Of a stretch of DNA of 64,000 bases, positions 44,012 through 53,400 are shown piece by piece. The notes beneath the pieces were generated by a model, which was not told where the DNA came from, did not search any database, and worked only from the letters and a program-made list of their open reading frames with translations. Source of the DNA: Mixta sp031457955 (GTDB lineage: Bacteria; Pseudomonadota; Gammaproteobacteria; Enterobacterales; Enterobacteriaceae); NCBI RefSeq assembly GCF_031457955.1, contig NZ_JAVDXN010000006.1, positions 270,654 through 334,653 of the forward strand, written 5' to 3'. The position numbers and the translations under genes were made by a program. How positions within the stretch are numbered: the first letter of the stretch is position 1; each line of letters begins with the position of its first letter.

Positions 44012-45442
44012 TTAGGCCAGCGCGTCAGCCACCGGGTTTTCATCAATCGGCGGCGTGGTCTGATTGCGCCCGTTGCGCTTTGAGATAAACAGCTGTTTAT
44101 CCGCCGCAGAAACCAACCGGTTAAATGACTCGCTGACGTTGCCGTTTTCCAGGCTGCCGCTGGCTACGCCGATACTTACGGTAACGGCAACGGCGCTGCC
44201 GCGCAGCATCACTCGCTGCTGCATAATGCTTTGGCGAATGGTTTCCGCTTTCTCCAGCAATTGCCGATCGTTTAAATCGAATAGCAGCACTAAAAACTCT
44301 TCTCCGCCGAAACGGCATACCAGACCTGCCGATCCCACGACCTGCTGCATACGCTGCGCAACGTCAAACAACACCGCATCGCCCGCATCATGTCCGTAGT
44401 TGTCGTTAATTGCTTTAAAATAATCGATATCGATCAGCAAAACGCCGATAGCGCGCGATCGCAGCGCGTTGGTTTTCTCCAGCTGATGCAGGCGTTCATA
44501 CAGGCCGGAACGCGAAAGCTGACGCGTAAGAAAGTCGTGATTAGCCCGTAGCGCCAGCTGATGATTAAGCTGCCTGATGGACTCCATGCTCACCGCGACG
44601 ATCAGCGGGCTAATCGCCACCGTTGCCACGCCCAGGCGTGCAGAGGCGAGATGCCCCAGCGGCAACAGGCTGTCGTCTCCCTGAATATTCATCACGCCAT
44701 GCACCACTAAAATAATCTCGCCGATGCCGGTTAACAGCGTCAGCCCGCTGGTCAGCCACAGCGGATAACTAATGGCGCACCAGATCAGCGCCGGAACGGG
44801 AAATGAGAGGCTGCCGCCGCCGCCAATTACCGCCGCAGCGGCGATCGATACCATCAGCGCGCCGATCGGTAAACAGTGCTGCCAGCGACGTAGCGTTGAC
44901 AGCAGCGAAGGTCGGCGCGGCAGCGTCAGTAAAAAGGGCAGCAGCAGGACGCCAGTAGAAAACTGTTCGCTCAGCCAGTCGCTCCAGGCCAGCAGAAAGC
45001 GTTCGTTGACCAGCAGCCCCTGCGCCAGCGCGCCCCAGCTGGCGCAGGCGACGGAAGCCAGCAGGCAGGCCGGGAAGATACTCAGCGCGCTTTTTACCCG
45101 GCTCGAAGCGTTAATCAGGCCGGGCCGCTGAATCAGCATAGCGACGGCGACTAAAATAAACAGCAGATTAGCGCCGTTCAGGGTAAACGCGGGGAGCGTC
45201 CAGCCGGAAAAAAGCGCGTCGTTAACCACCATCGCGCTGTAGCACACCAGATAGTAGCGTGGGCGATGCAGCCAGGAAAAACGCACAAAAATAGCGGTCA
45301 ACAGCGCATTGATTGGCCAGAACAGCGACAGCTCCGCAGGTTGACGTAGGTGACCGCCAATGAAACAAAAGAAGAGCGTAAAAACAAACAGAATAAGAGC
45401 ATTATTAAACGGTTTATCTTTAGCAAAAAACGTGAATCGCAT
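44012..45442 (-). CDS. Membrane diguanylate cyclase, MASE1-like sensor plus GGDEF
   Basis: A 476-residue protein. About the first 300 residues form a polytopic membrane sensor (roughly eight to ten helices; FWPINALLTAIFVRFSW is MASE1-like), then a GGDEF domain. The active-site motif is GGEEF (379-383), a functional variant, with IDIDYFKAINDNYGHDAGD upstream. The inhibitory RxxD site normally five residues before GGDEF is absent (the sequence is SAGLVCRF). It should make cyclic di-GMP in response to an unknown signal. Confidence 0.92.
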   Translation of the reverse strand: MRFTFFAKDKPFNNALILFVFTLFFCFIGGHLRQPAELSLFWPINALLTAIFVRFSWLHRPRYYLVCYSAMVVNDALFSGWTLPAFTLNGANLLFILVAVAMLIQRPGLINASSRVKSALSIFPACLLASVACASWGALAQGLLVNERFLLAWSDWLSEQFSTGVLLLPFLLTLPRRPSLLSTLRRWQHCLPIGALMVSIAAAAVIGGGGSLSFPVPALIWCAISYPLWLTSGLTLLTGIGEIILVVHGVMNIQGDDSLLPLGHLASARLGVATVAISPLIVAVSMESIRQLNHQLALRANHDFLTRQLSRSGLYERLHQLEKTNALRSRAIGVLLIDIDYFKAINDNYGHDAGDAVLFDVAQRMQQVVGSAGLVCRFGGEEFLVLLFDLNDRQLLEKAETIRQSIMQQRVMLRGSAVAVTVSIGVASGSLENGNVSESFNRLVSAADKQLFISKRNGRNQTTPPIDENPVADALA

Positions 45443-45600
45443 AGCCGAACGTACCTGTTACGTTGATCTTGTCGTCCAGACCATCCATCGGCGGATCTAT
45501 TAAGACGGCATATTATCCTTCGTGCCAATGTGATTCTGGCGCAGCGGCGCATCTTATCATGACGTGCGCCATCGTCAGGATGAATCTTCTTCAGTCGTAA

Positions 45601-45630
45601 AAATAAAACAGGCACGCATTGCGTGCCTGT
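45601..45630 (-). terminator. Terminator after the sulP-like gene
   Basis: On the minus strand ACAGGCACGC, short loop, GCGTGCCTGT and TTTTATTT follow the transporter stop by about 18 bp. It separates sulP from the downstream diguanylate cyclase gene. Confidence 0.82.
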
Positions 45631-45647
45631 AAAGGTTAACCAGAGCG

Positions 45648-47123
45648 CTATTTTACCGCTACCGGCCACTGATTAAGACGAATACCGCGCCGCGGCGCTT
45701 TTTCGCCGAAATCTTTCAGCACCGCTTTAACGTCCGGATCAAGATAATGCACATTGTCGTGATCGACAATCACCACGCTGTTCTCCGGGATCTTATCCAG
45801 CAGCTTCTGCAAACGCGGGTTATGCATAAAGGTGAGGTTTTGTTGTAGGCGCAATACGTAGTGATCATCGTAACGGGTAAGATGCATCGCGTTACGATGG
45901 CTTTTATAAACGCTGTACAGAATTTGCGTGGCAATGCCAAGTCCAATCCCGGCCAGCATGCCAAACGCGATAATGCCGACAATGGTAGTGATAAACGGCA
46001 CAAACTGCTGCGCGCCCATGCGGATTTGATCGACAAACAGACGCGGCGTCGCCAGCTTATAGCCGGTATACAGCAGCACCGCTGCCAGGCTTGCCAGCGG
46101 GATCACGTTCAGCAACTCACTGAACCACAGGCCGCATATCAGCAGCAGCACGCCGTGCAGCAAAATAGAGATTTTGCTCTGTGCGCCTACGCTGACGTTC
46201 ACTGAGCTACGCACGATAACGGCGGTAATCGGCAACGCGCCAAGAAAACCAGCCAGCGTATTACCAATGCCCTGCGCCACCATCTCTCTATTGGGCGACG
46301 GCGCGGGATTCTGCGGACGCAGTTTGTTCAGCGCCTGCTGGCTAAGCAGCGTTTCCAGGCTGGCAACCAGCGCCAGCGTAACGGCGACAACATATACCGA
46401 CGGATTACGCCACGCCTCCCAGTCCGGCCTTTCCAGCTCGGCTACAAGCGCGCCAAGGCTATCGAATTTCGGCAGCGAAATCCGCGGCAGGTTGGTAATA
46501 AACTCCGGCTGTAGCCGCTCGCCAAACACGGTTGCCAGCCCGCCAAACAGCACGGCAATCAGCGGGCCAGGGATCCAGCTTAGCGCCTTGACCTTTTTCA
46601 CCAAGGGCGTGGTCCAGACCCAGAGGATCAGCAACCCCACCGCGGCAACCATAATCGCGGAGCTGGAAAAATTAAACTCGCCGCTAAAAAGCGCGCGCAG
46701 TTCGCTTTCGCCGCTGGCACCGAGCGCAACCGGAATCTGTTGCATAATCAACAAAATACCGATCGCCGCCAGCATACCTTTGATCACGCTGCCGGGCACC
46801 AGCGCAATAAAACGTCCGGCCCGCAGCAGGCCAAGCACCACCTGAATCACGCCCGCCAGCACCAGCGCCAGCAAAAAGGCGGAGAAGGATTCCAGTGAGG
46901 CGATAGAGGCGACCACGATAGTCACCAGGCCCGCCGCCGGGCCGCTTACTGCAAAGCGCGAAGGGCTAAAAGAGGTAACGACCAGCCCGCCGATGACGCC
47001 GGTTAACAGACCAACAAACGGCGGTAAGCCGCTGGCCTGAGCAATACCCAGACACAGTGGCAACGCCACCAGAAACACCACAAGGCCGGCAGGCAAATCC
47101 TGCCGCAGCGTCTTCACATTCAT
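45648..47123 (-). CDS. SulP-family anion (likely bicarbonate) transporter
   Basis: A 491-residue SulP protein: LPAGLVVFLVALPLCLGIAQ, GLPPFVGLLTGVIGGLV and SPSRFAVSGPAAGLV in the transport core, about 12-14 helices to residue 400, then a short, degenerate STAS-like tail (VVIVDHDNVHYLDPDVKAVL). Its start overlaps the stop of the upstream carbonic anhydrase gene by four bases. SulP-carbonic anhydrase pairs and fusions are known, so bicarbonate transport is the favoured role; sulfate or another anion is possible. Confidence 0.9.
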   Translation of the reverse strand: MNVKTLRQDLPAGLVVFLVALPLCLGIAQASGLPPFVGLLTGVIGGLVVTSFSPSRFAVSGPAAGLVTIVVASIASLESFSAFLLALVLAGVIQVVLGLLRAGRFIALVPGSVIKGMLAAIGILLIMQQIPVALGASGESELRALFSGEFNFSSSAIMVAAVGLLILWVWTTPLVKKVKALSWIPGPLIAVLFGGLATVFGERLQPEFITNLPRISLPKFDSLGALVAELERPDWEAWRNPSVYVVAVTLALVASLETLLSQQALNKLRPQNPAPSPNREMVAQGIGNTLAGFLGALPITAVIVRSSVNVSVGAQSKISILLHGVLLLICGLWFSELLNVIPLASLAAVLLYTGYKLATPRLFVDQIRMGAQQFVPFITTIVGIIAFGMLAGIGLGIATQILYSVYKSHRNAMHLTRYDDHYVLRLQQNLTFMHNPRLQKLLDKIPENSVVIVDHDNVHYLDPDVKAVLKDFGEKAPRRGIRLNQWPVAVK

Positions 47124-47806
47124 GACGATGTTTCCTCTGCAGATTGCTGAATTAATTCGGTTAAATGCCCTGACTGGAGATCATAAACGCAGCCGAACAG
47201 ATCCAGTTCCTTACCGCTACGCCATGCCTGTCGCACCGGGCCGCTGGCCGCGAGGGTGGCAAACTGCGCCAGCACATTCGCCTCAACCAGCTGGTTAAGG
47301 CGCGTGCTATCCGCCCCATCGGCGGCGTTAAACGTTGCCAGCCCGTTCGTTAACGCTCTGCGCAGCGCCGCGATACGCCGCGACAGCGGGGAATCTTCCT
47401 GCGCCAGCGGGCTTTCAGGCAGCGCGACGGCGGCCTGTACGCCTCCGCAGCCATAGTGTCCGCACAGCACGATGCGTTTTACTTCAAGGTACTCCAGCGC
47501 ATATTGCAGTACGCTCATAAAGTTATCGTCATCGGTTACCACCATATTGGCGATATTGCGATGCACAAACAGCTCTCCGGGATCGGCACCGGTTAATACT
47601 TCCGCCGGTACGCGACTATCTGAACAGCCAATCCACAGCGAGTGCGGCTTTTGCTGATGCAAATAGCGTTCAAAATAGCGCGGGTTACGCTGCGTTTTTT
47701 GTAATGCCCAACTACGGTTTTTCGCTAACAGGGGTTTCAGGGTCGTCAAAATCGTCGTCTCCGTTCGGATAAATACAGGCAAACCTGGGCGACTGTTAAA
47801 CTTCAT
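47120..47806 (-). CDS. Beta-class carbonic anhydrase
   Basis: A 228-residue beta-carbonic anhydrase. The zinc site is Cys61, Asp63 (in CSDSR, with Arg65), His117 and Cys120 (in CGHYGCGG), and PGELFVHRNIANMV is conserved. The N-terminus is longer than that of E. coli Can and the first ATG has a weak ribosome site, so a later start is possible. It is translationally coupled to the downstream SulP transporter, suggesting a CO2/bicarbonate module. Confidence 0.92.
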   Translation of the reverse strand: MKFNSRPGLPVFIRTETTILTTLKPLLAKNRSWALQKTQRNPRYFERYLHQQKPHSLWIGCSDSRVPAEVLTGADPGELFVHRNIANMVVTDDDNFMSVLQYALEYLEVKRIVLCGHYGCGGVQAAVALPESPLAQEDSPLSRRIAALRRALTNGLATFNAADGADSTRLNQLVEANVLAQFATLAASGPVRQAWRSGKELDLFGCVYDLQSGHLTELIQQSAEETSS

Positions 47807-48420
47807 CAGGAAATACCGGAAGGTTTAAATAAAGCCCCGGTAAAATAAGCAGTACCACGTTTTATGATAATTAGCAGATTGTGAAAAAACAATTACAGCC
47901 CTGTTAAGCTAAATGTAATTTTATCTAAAGCGAATGTATAAAACGGGTAAATAGGAGGATTAACCCTTGCCATACAATTAATAGCATAAAATAAAAAATA
48001 ACCATTATAAACAATTGGTTGTGTTATTTTAGTTATTCACCCACGATTAAACACCTGCAGTTAAAAAGGTTATATTTAAATAGACGCATATCTCATTACG
48101 AGTATTGCATCTCATTTTTTACCCGCCTTGTTTTTTATTTTCTACTATAAGAAAAAACAATGACGGCCTAATAAATGCCGGTCCTGTTGGGCTATGCGCA
48201 CGGAAATAATAACGCATGCAATCAATAAGCCGATTGTGGCGCTAAACGCGCAGGCAATAATGCTTGCCGGAGATTATCCCTAAAGCTGCCGTAAACACTT
48301 TGCGTTTATTTACCTAAGGCGGCATAAAAATTAATCGGATCGCCCCGGTAGCCAGGGCACGCCGCATCCTGTTTAATGAGGGCTTACCGGTTAGTCGCTG
48401 GCTCCCTGTAAGGATGATTT
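47807..48420. other. 614-bp intergenic region between divergent genes
   Basis: No gene supported. The left two-thirds (to about 48150) is markedly AT-rich; the right part is GC-balanced. It must hold the promoters of the carbonic anhydrase gene (leftward) and the PgeF-like gene (rightward). I see no clear tRNA, riboswitch or terminator. Confidence 0.5.
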
Positions 48421-49140
48421 ATGCAAAATGATGGCGCTCCTGTTCGCACCTCTGCCCTGCTGGCTTCTCTTGGTTGGCTGGAACATGCTTTTTTGCCCGC
48501 TGGCATGGCGCCGCCTGAAGAGAGCGCCTGTGGTCATCAGCGACACAGCCCGACGGTGGTGATGTCTGAACAGGCTTTTCCACGTAAACAATGCGAAGCG
48601 GATGGCGTTATCGCAACCGACTCGCGTCCGGTCGCCGTGTATACCGCCGATTGTTTGCCCGTGCTGATTGCCGATACGCGGCAACATCATGTTGCGGCGG
48701 TACATGCAGGATTAAAAGGGGCGCTGGCAGGCGTGTTGCCGCAGGCGGTAAACCGATTACTGGCATTAGGCGCAACGCCCGACAGCCTGTTTGCGGCGAT
48801 AGGCCCAGCCATTGCGCCCTGCTGCTACGAGCTTGGTGAAGATATGTTGCAGACGATAACCGCGAACCCACGCGTAACCGCGCCGCAGTGGTTTGTTACG
48901 CAGCCGGTTAATCCGCGCGCGGTGCGACCGCAGGCAAAGCCAACAAATCAGGGGATCTGGTTCGATCTTCCGGCGCTCGGGCGGCAGATGCTGCTGGATA
49001 TGAAAATACCGGCAGCACACATCGAGGTGTTGCCGGTTTGTACCTATTGCAATGCCGAACCGCAATCCAGCTATCGCCGTAACTCACATTTTTCTGACGG
49101 TTACGCCTTACGTTATTCCTGGATCCAGCGCCAGGCGTAA
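48421..49140 (+). CDS. Laccase-domain (PgeF/YfiH-like) protein
   Basis: A 239-residue member of the DUF152/multicopper-polyphenol-oxidase family, whose known member PgeF (YfiH) removes misplaced L-Ser from peptidoglycan precursors. Metal-site residues are visible in YTADCLPVLI (Cys) and AAVHAGLKGA (His) with an early His in CGHQRHSPTVV; PVCTYCNAEPQSSYRRNSHF is the C-terminal signature. E. coli yfiH lies elsewhere next to rluD and clpB, so this could be a second copy. AAGGAT gives a good ribosome site. Confidence 0.85.
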   Translation: MQNDGAPVRTSALLASLGWLEHAFLPAGMAPPEESACGHQRHSPTVVMSEQAFPRKQCEADGVIATDSRPVAVYTADCLPVLIADTRQHHVAAVHAGLKGALAGVLPQAVNRLLALGATPDSLFAAIGPAIAPCCYELGEDMLQTITANPRVTAPQWFVTQPVNPRAVRPQAKPTNQGIWFDLPALGRQMLLDMKIPAAHIEVLPVCTYCNAEPQSSYRRNSHFSDGYALRYSWIQRQA

Positions 49141-49209
49141 GGGCCGTCTGGCATTACTGCGTAACGTGGGATCGCCAGGCAGGCTGATAATCCCACGTCA
49201 GCAAACCCA

Positions 49210-49911
49210 TCAGGATCGTGACAGCAGGTCATTACTGTATTTAAACAGTTCGCTATCGGAACGCAGCCCCAACTTTCTCAATGCCGATTGCTTTTGCCCG
49301 CTTACGGTTTTGCGGCTGCGTTTAAATTTAACGGCGATTTGCGAAACGCTCATGCCGTTAAGAAAGCAACGAATAACCTCCACCTCACGCGGGCTAAGCA
49401 ACTTTACCTTTTCATACAGGCCGCCCTTTTGATTATTTCCTGCCTGCGGGTTCCTGAGATTTTCATGGATCACATACAAATCTTCAATCTCATAGGCCAT
49501 ATCGCGTGAAAGCCAGTTACGTCCATGCCCAACCTGACGAATGGCCTGGATCATTTCACTCATGTCCTGGCTTTTACCGATAAAACCTTTCACGCCCGCA
49601 TTAAGCACCATTTTCACCACCGCCGGGCTTTCCATGGCGGACGAAATAAGGATATTTAAGCGGGGATAGTGATTGCGTAGTTGCTTGATCAAGGCCAGGC
49701 CATCCAATTCCTTTTCGCCTAATAAGAAGTCAAGCACTAACACATCAAGCTGTAAATCTGGCAGCTCGGTAAACAGCTGCTGGCTGGAGCCAAAAGCGTT
49801 GATTAGCATCATATCCGGCTCAGCATTAATACAGATCTCAAACGCTGTGCGAATCATAGGATGATCGTCCAGTAACGCTACCCGTAACGGCCGGGCGCTC
49901 GTTTTCGTCAT
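49210..49911 (-). CDS. LuxR/RcsB-type response regulator
   Basis: A 233-residue regulator. The receiver domain has DD in VALLDDHPMI and phosphoacceptor Asp61 in VLVLDFLLG, and a LuxR-type helix-turn-helix lies at about 165-225 (LSPREVEVIRCFLNGMSVSQ ... FKRSRKTVSGQKQSALRKLG). The output helix resembles RcsB/BvgA-type regulators. The start at 49911 follows AAGGAG at seven bases. It is divergent from the hybrid kinase at 50430, its likely phosphate donor. Confidence 0.9.
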   Translation of the reverse strand: MTKTSARPLRVALLDDHPMIRTAFEICINAEPDMMLINAFGSSQQLFTELPDLQLDVLVLDFLLGEKELDGLALIKQLRNHYPRLNILISSAMESPAVVKMVLNAGVKGFIGKSQDMSEMIQAIRQVGHGRNWLSRDMAYEIEDLYVIHENLRNPQAGNNQKGGLYEKVKLLSPREVEVIRCFLNGMSVSQIAVKFKRSRKTVSGQKQSALRKLGLRSDSELFKYSNDLLSRS

Positions 49912-50429
49912 CTCTTCACTCCTTGAATCATTACCGATGAGTATACGCATAAATCAATTAAGTACGTGCCGTCAGGGAACGGACGCAAAGACTTGGCCAG
50001 ATTTTATTAATATCTATCGTTACTCTCTCGATTATTAAATGCGTTCTTGTGCTTTCCTTAAGCGAACAGATACGCTTAACAATAACCAGAAAGATTAATT
50101 TCGGCCGCTGCCCCCAGCTTACCGAGCGGGCACGGCGCCCCAAACAAGGCATAGAGACCTGAGACAATTCCTGATACTTTTAGCATAAAAATAAGCGCAC
50201 TGATACCCTGTTTCATCAGGGTTGAAGCCTGTTTGCGCGAAGAACAAACACGGCTTCTTAATACAAGAAACGTCTCAAAATAAATAACATATGTTGAAGC
50301 CGCTATTCTTTACACAGGAAAAAACCTATTATCCTCAGTAAAGTCGCAAATAAAAAACCATCCCAAATAAGAAGTTACTCCCCGCCATTTATTCATTTTT
50401 TGCAACATAAAAGTTTCAGGACGACGCTA
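49912..50429. promoter_or_regulatory. Divergent regulatory region with two adjacent inverted repeats
   Basis: About 520 bp without a gene between the response regulator and the kinase. ACCCTG/CAGGGT at 50205-50222 (6-bp spacer) is directly followed by AAGCCTGTTTG / CAAACACGGCTT at 50225-50256 (11-base arms with one bulge). They could be regulator sites or leader hairpins of the kinase mRNA. Function is inference. Confidence 0.5.
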
Positions 50430-53400
50430 ATGATAAAAAGGAATTTATATTTTTACCTTGTTTTATTTATTGTTAATTTCCCTGTTCTTGCGCAACTCCC
50501 TCAATTAGAACTACAAGTGCATACTGATATAGTGGTTCCAATTAAAGAAGAGCTTAAAGAATTAAACCGGTTCAATTACCCCGAGCAGCTGCGTGTGGGT
50601 GTGCCGGGGCCGCCGCACCCACCGATTTATCACAATATGGAACCAGGAAAATTCGCTGGGATCGCGGCGGACTATCTTGCCGCGCTGGAAAAGATGCTGA
50701 ACGTCAGGTTGCAGATCACGCAGTATGCGACGCCCGCGGAAGCCATTGAGGCGCTTAAAGCGCAGCAGCTGGATATGCTGGCCTTTTATAACCCACATCT
50801 ACACGGCACCGAAGGCGTTATCGCCACGCCGCCCTGGCTGCTGGATCGGCCGATTATCGCGCAAAACGATCGCACCCCGGTTAATTTTGCCAGCGCCACG
50901 GAACCGGTGCTGGCCTGGACCGAAGCGGCAACGTTCGGCCCTCAGCTGCAAGATTATTTTCCTCATGCGCGGCTAAAGCATTATCGCGATGCGGAACTGG
51001 CGCTGGCCGCCGTCGCCTTTGGTCAGGCTGATGCCATGTGGGGCAGCGCCGCCAGCATTGAATTTATCCGACGCTATGGCTACAGCGGACGCATTAACCT
51101 GAGCGCCAGCCGATCGGTTCCCGACATGAACCTTGCTTTTGGCGTCTCGGCAAACCAGCCGCAGTTGGCTAAGGCAATAGATATCGCGCTGCGGCATATT
51201 CCGTTGGCGGGCCGCCTGCGCATCGCCACCAACTGGGGGCTGGATTCAACTTTTGTACTTAAAGCTAATCCGCTGCTGCTTAATGCGGAAGATGAGATCT
51301 GGCTACGGCAACATCCGGTGATTCCGGTGGTGCCAAACTGGCATATCGCCCCGCTTTCGATGGTCAATGATGATAATCAGCCTGGCGGGATTGAAGCCGA
51401 GCTTCTGCAGCTGATCAGTGAACGCACCGGTATCAAGTTTGTTTACCCTGAGCCTTTCGCAGCCCAGGATCATAATATTCTGGCGCTTCGGCTGGCGGAG
51501 CTGGAGCCGGATCATCACGATCCCCACCTGATCTATTCGCGTCCTTATATCGTCACACCGTGGGTGCTGGTGCAAAAAAATAATGACGATCCCGCGTGGT
51601 CGCTGTCGACGCCGCCGGGAAAGTCGCTGGCGCTTGAAAAACGCAGTCCGATGCTGAGCTGGATACAAAAGCAGCATCCGAGCAACAAAATCCATGTGGT
51701 AGAGAACGCACGCCAGGCGTTTGAATTACTGGCAAAGGGCGAAGTTGACGCCATTATTCAGCCCAAAATCATTGCCGATTATCAGTTAAATAACCATTAC
51801 GCCGGTCATCTGAAAATTAGCCGCACGCTGGGCAACCGGCCCGCACGTTTTGTGATGGCAACCCAGCCGGAAAACGTAGAGTTAATGAACATTATTGATA
51901 AGGCCCTGCTGGATATCTCACGGGAAACGCGGGAAAAGATCGTGCTGCGCTGGCAGAACGCGCGTCATGGCGACAGCAACGATTACTGGCAATATTACCG
52001 TGGCGCGATTATTAAGGTCACGCTGGGCGTCGGTTTGCTTACGCTGTTGGTGCTGCTCTGGAACCGGCATTTGCAACGCGTTATTCGCGAGCGCACCCAG
52101 GCAGAACAGACGCTAAAAAACCAGTTAACCTTCACCAATACGCTGTTTGATGAATCACCGGTAGTGATGTATGTACGCGACCGCGAGATGCGCCTGCTGC
52201 ACTGTAACAAGGCCTACGTCGACTTCCTGCAGATGCCGCGTGAACAGATGCTGGGCACGGCGCTTGATGTGCTGACCGCCGGGCCTGAAATCAGGCAGCG
52301 TTTTCAGGAGATTTATGAACAGACCTTTAAGGAAGGCAAGCCGCTGGTGCAGGATCTGAATCTGCATTATCAGGGGCGCGAATATTATGCCCTGCACTGG
52401 GCGCTGCCCTATCGCGATCATGCGGACAATATTGTCGGGGTGATTGGCGGCTGGCTGGATATTACTGAACGTTATGAGTTGCTCAATGCGCTGGAGAAAG
52501 CCAAAGAAGAGGCCGATCGCGCGAACGAGTTTAAAAGCCGTTTTCTGGCGAATACCAGCCACGATATCCGTACTCAGCTTCATGCCATTATTGGCCTGTT
52601 GGAGCTGGAAATGCGTCATTCGCCTCAGCCGCTTGGACCGAATATCACCGCCGCTCACGATTCCGCCATCGTGTTGCAAAATCTGATTGGCAACGTGCTG
52701 GATCTATCAAAAATCGAATCAGGCGTTCTGGAGCCTGACCCGACGCCGACCAATCTGGTGACCATTGTCGAGCAGCTATTTGTTCTGTTTCACAGCAAAG
52801 CCGAAATGCGCGATCTGACGTTTCGTAAGTCGATCAGCGTGGTGCAGCCCAACGTCCTGATTGATGCCACCATGTTTAATCAGATCGTCGCTAACTTACT
52901 CAGCAATGCGCTGAAATTCACCCATGCGGGTAAAGTAGAAATCGCGCTGTATCAGCAGCCGGACGCCAGCGAATTGGCCAATAAACGCGGCTCCTACGTT
53001 CTGAAGGTGAGCGACACCGGCTGCGGCATCAGCCCGCATGAACTGCACAAGATCTTTGATCCTTTTGTTCAGGCGGGTGACCGACAAAGTCAGCAGGCGG
53101 GAACGGGCCTTGGCCTGAGTATCTGTCGCCATCTGGCGCACCTGCTGGGCGGCGAGATCAGCGTGGAAAGTGAACCTGGCGCAGGCTCCGTGTTTACCTT
53201 TAGTTTTTGCGTACCGCTGTGCGAAACCATCGCGGAGGTGGAGCAGGCAAACAAACAGCATAACCCGAGCCGCGGGATGCGTATTATGATTGTGGAGGAT
53301 CACGCGCCAAACCGTCTGCTGCTTGCGCAACAGCTAAAATACCTTGGTCATCAGGTAATTGAAACGGAACGGGCCAGTCAGGCGCTGGCCTGTTGGGAGC

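Noticed and set aside
45298..45669. A 123-codon minus-strand frame upstream of the diguanylate cyclase
   Set aside because: It overlaps the sulP terminator and the cyclase start, and has no supported start or recognisable domain.
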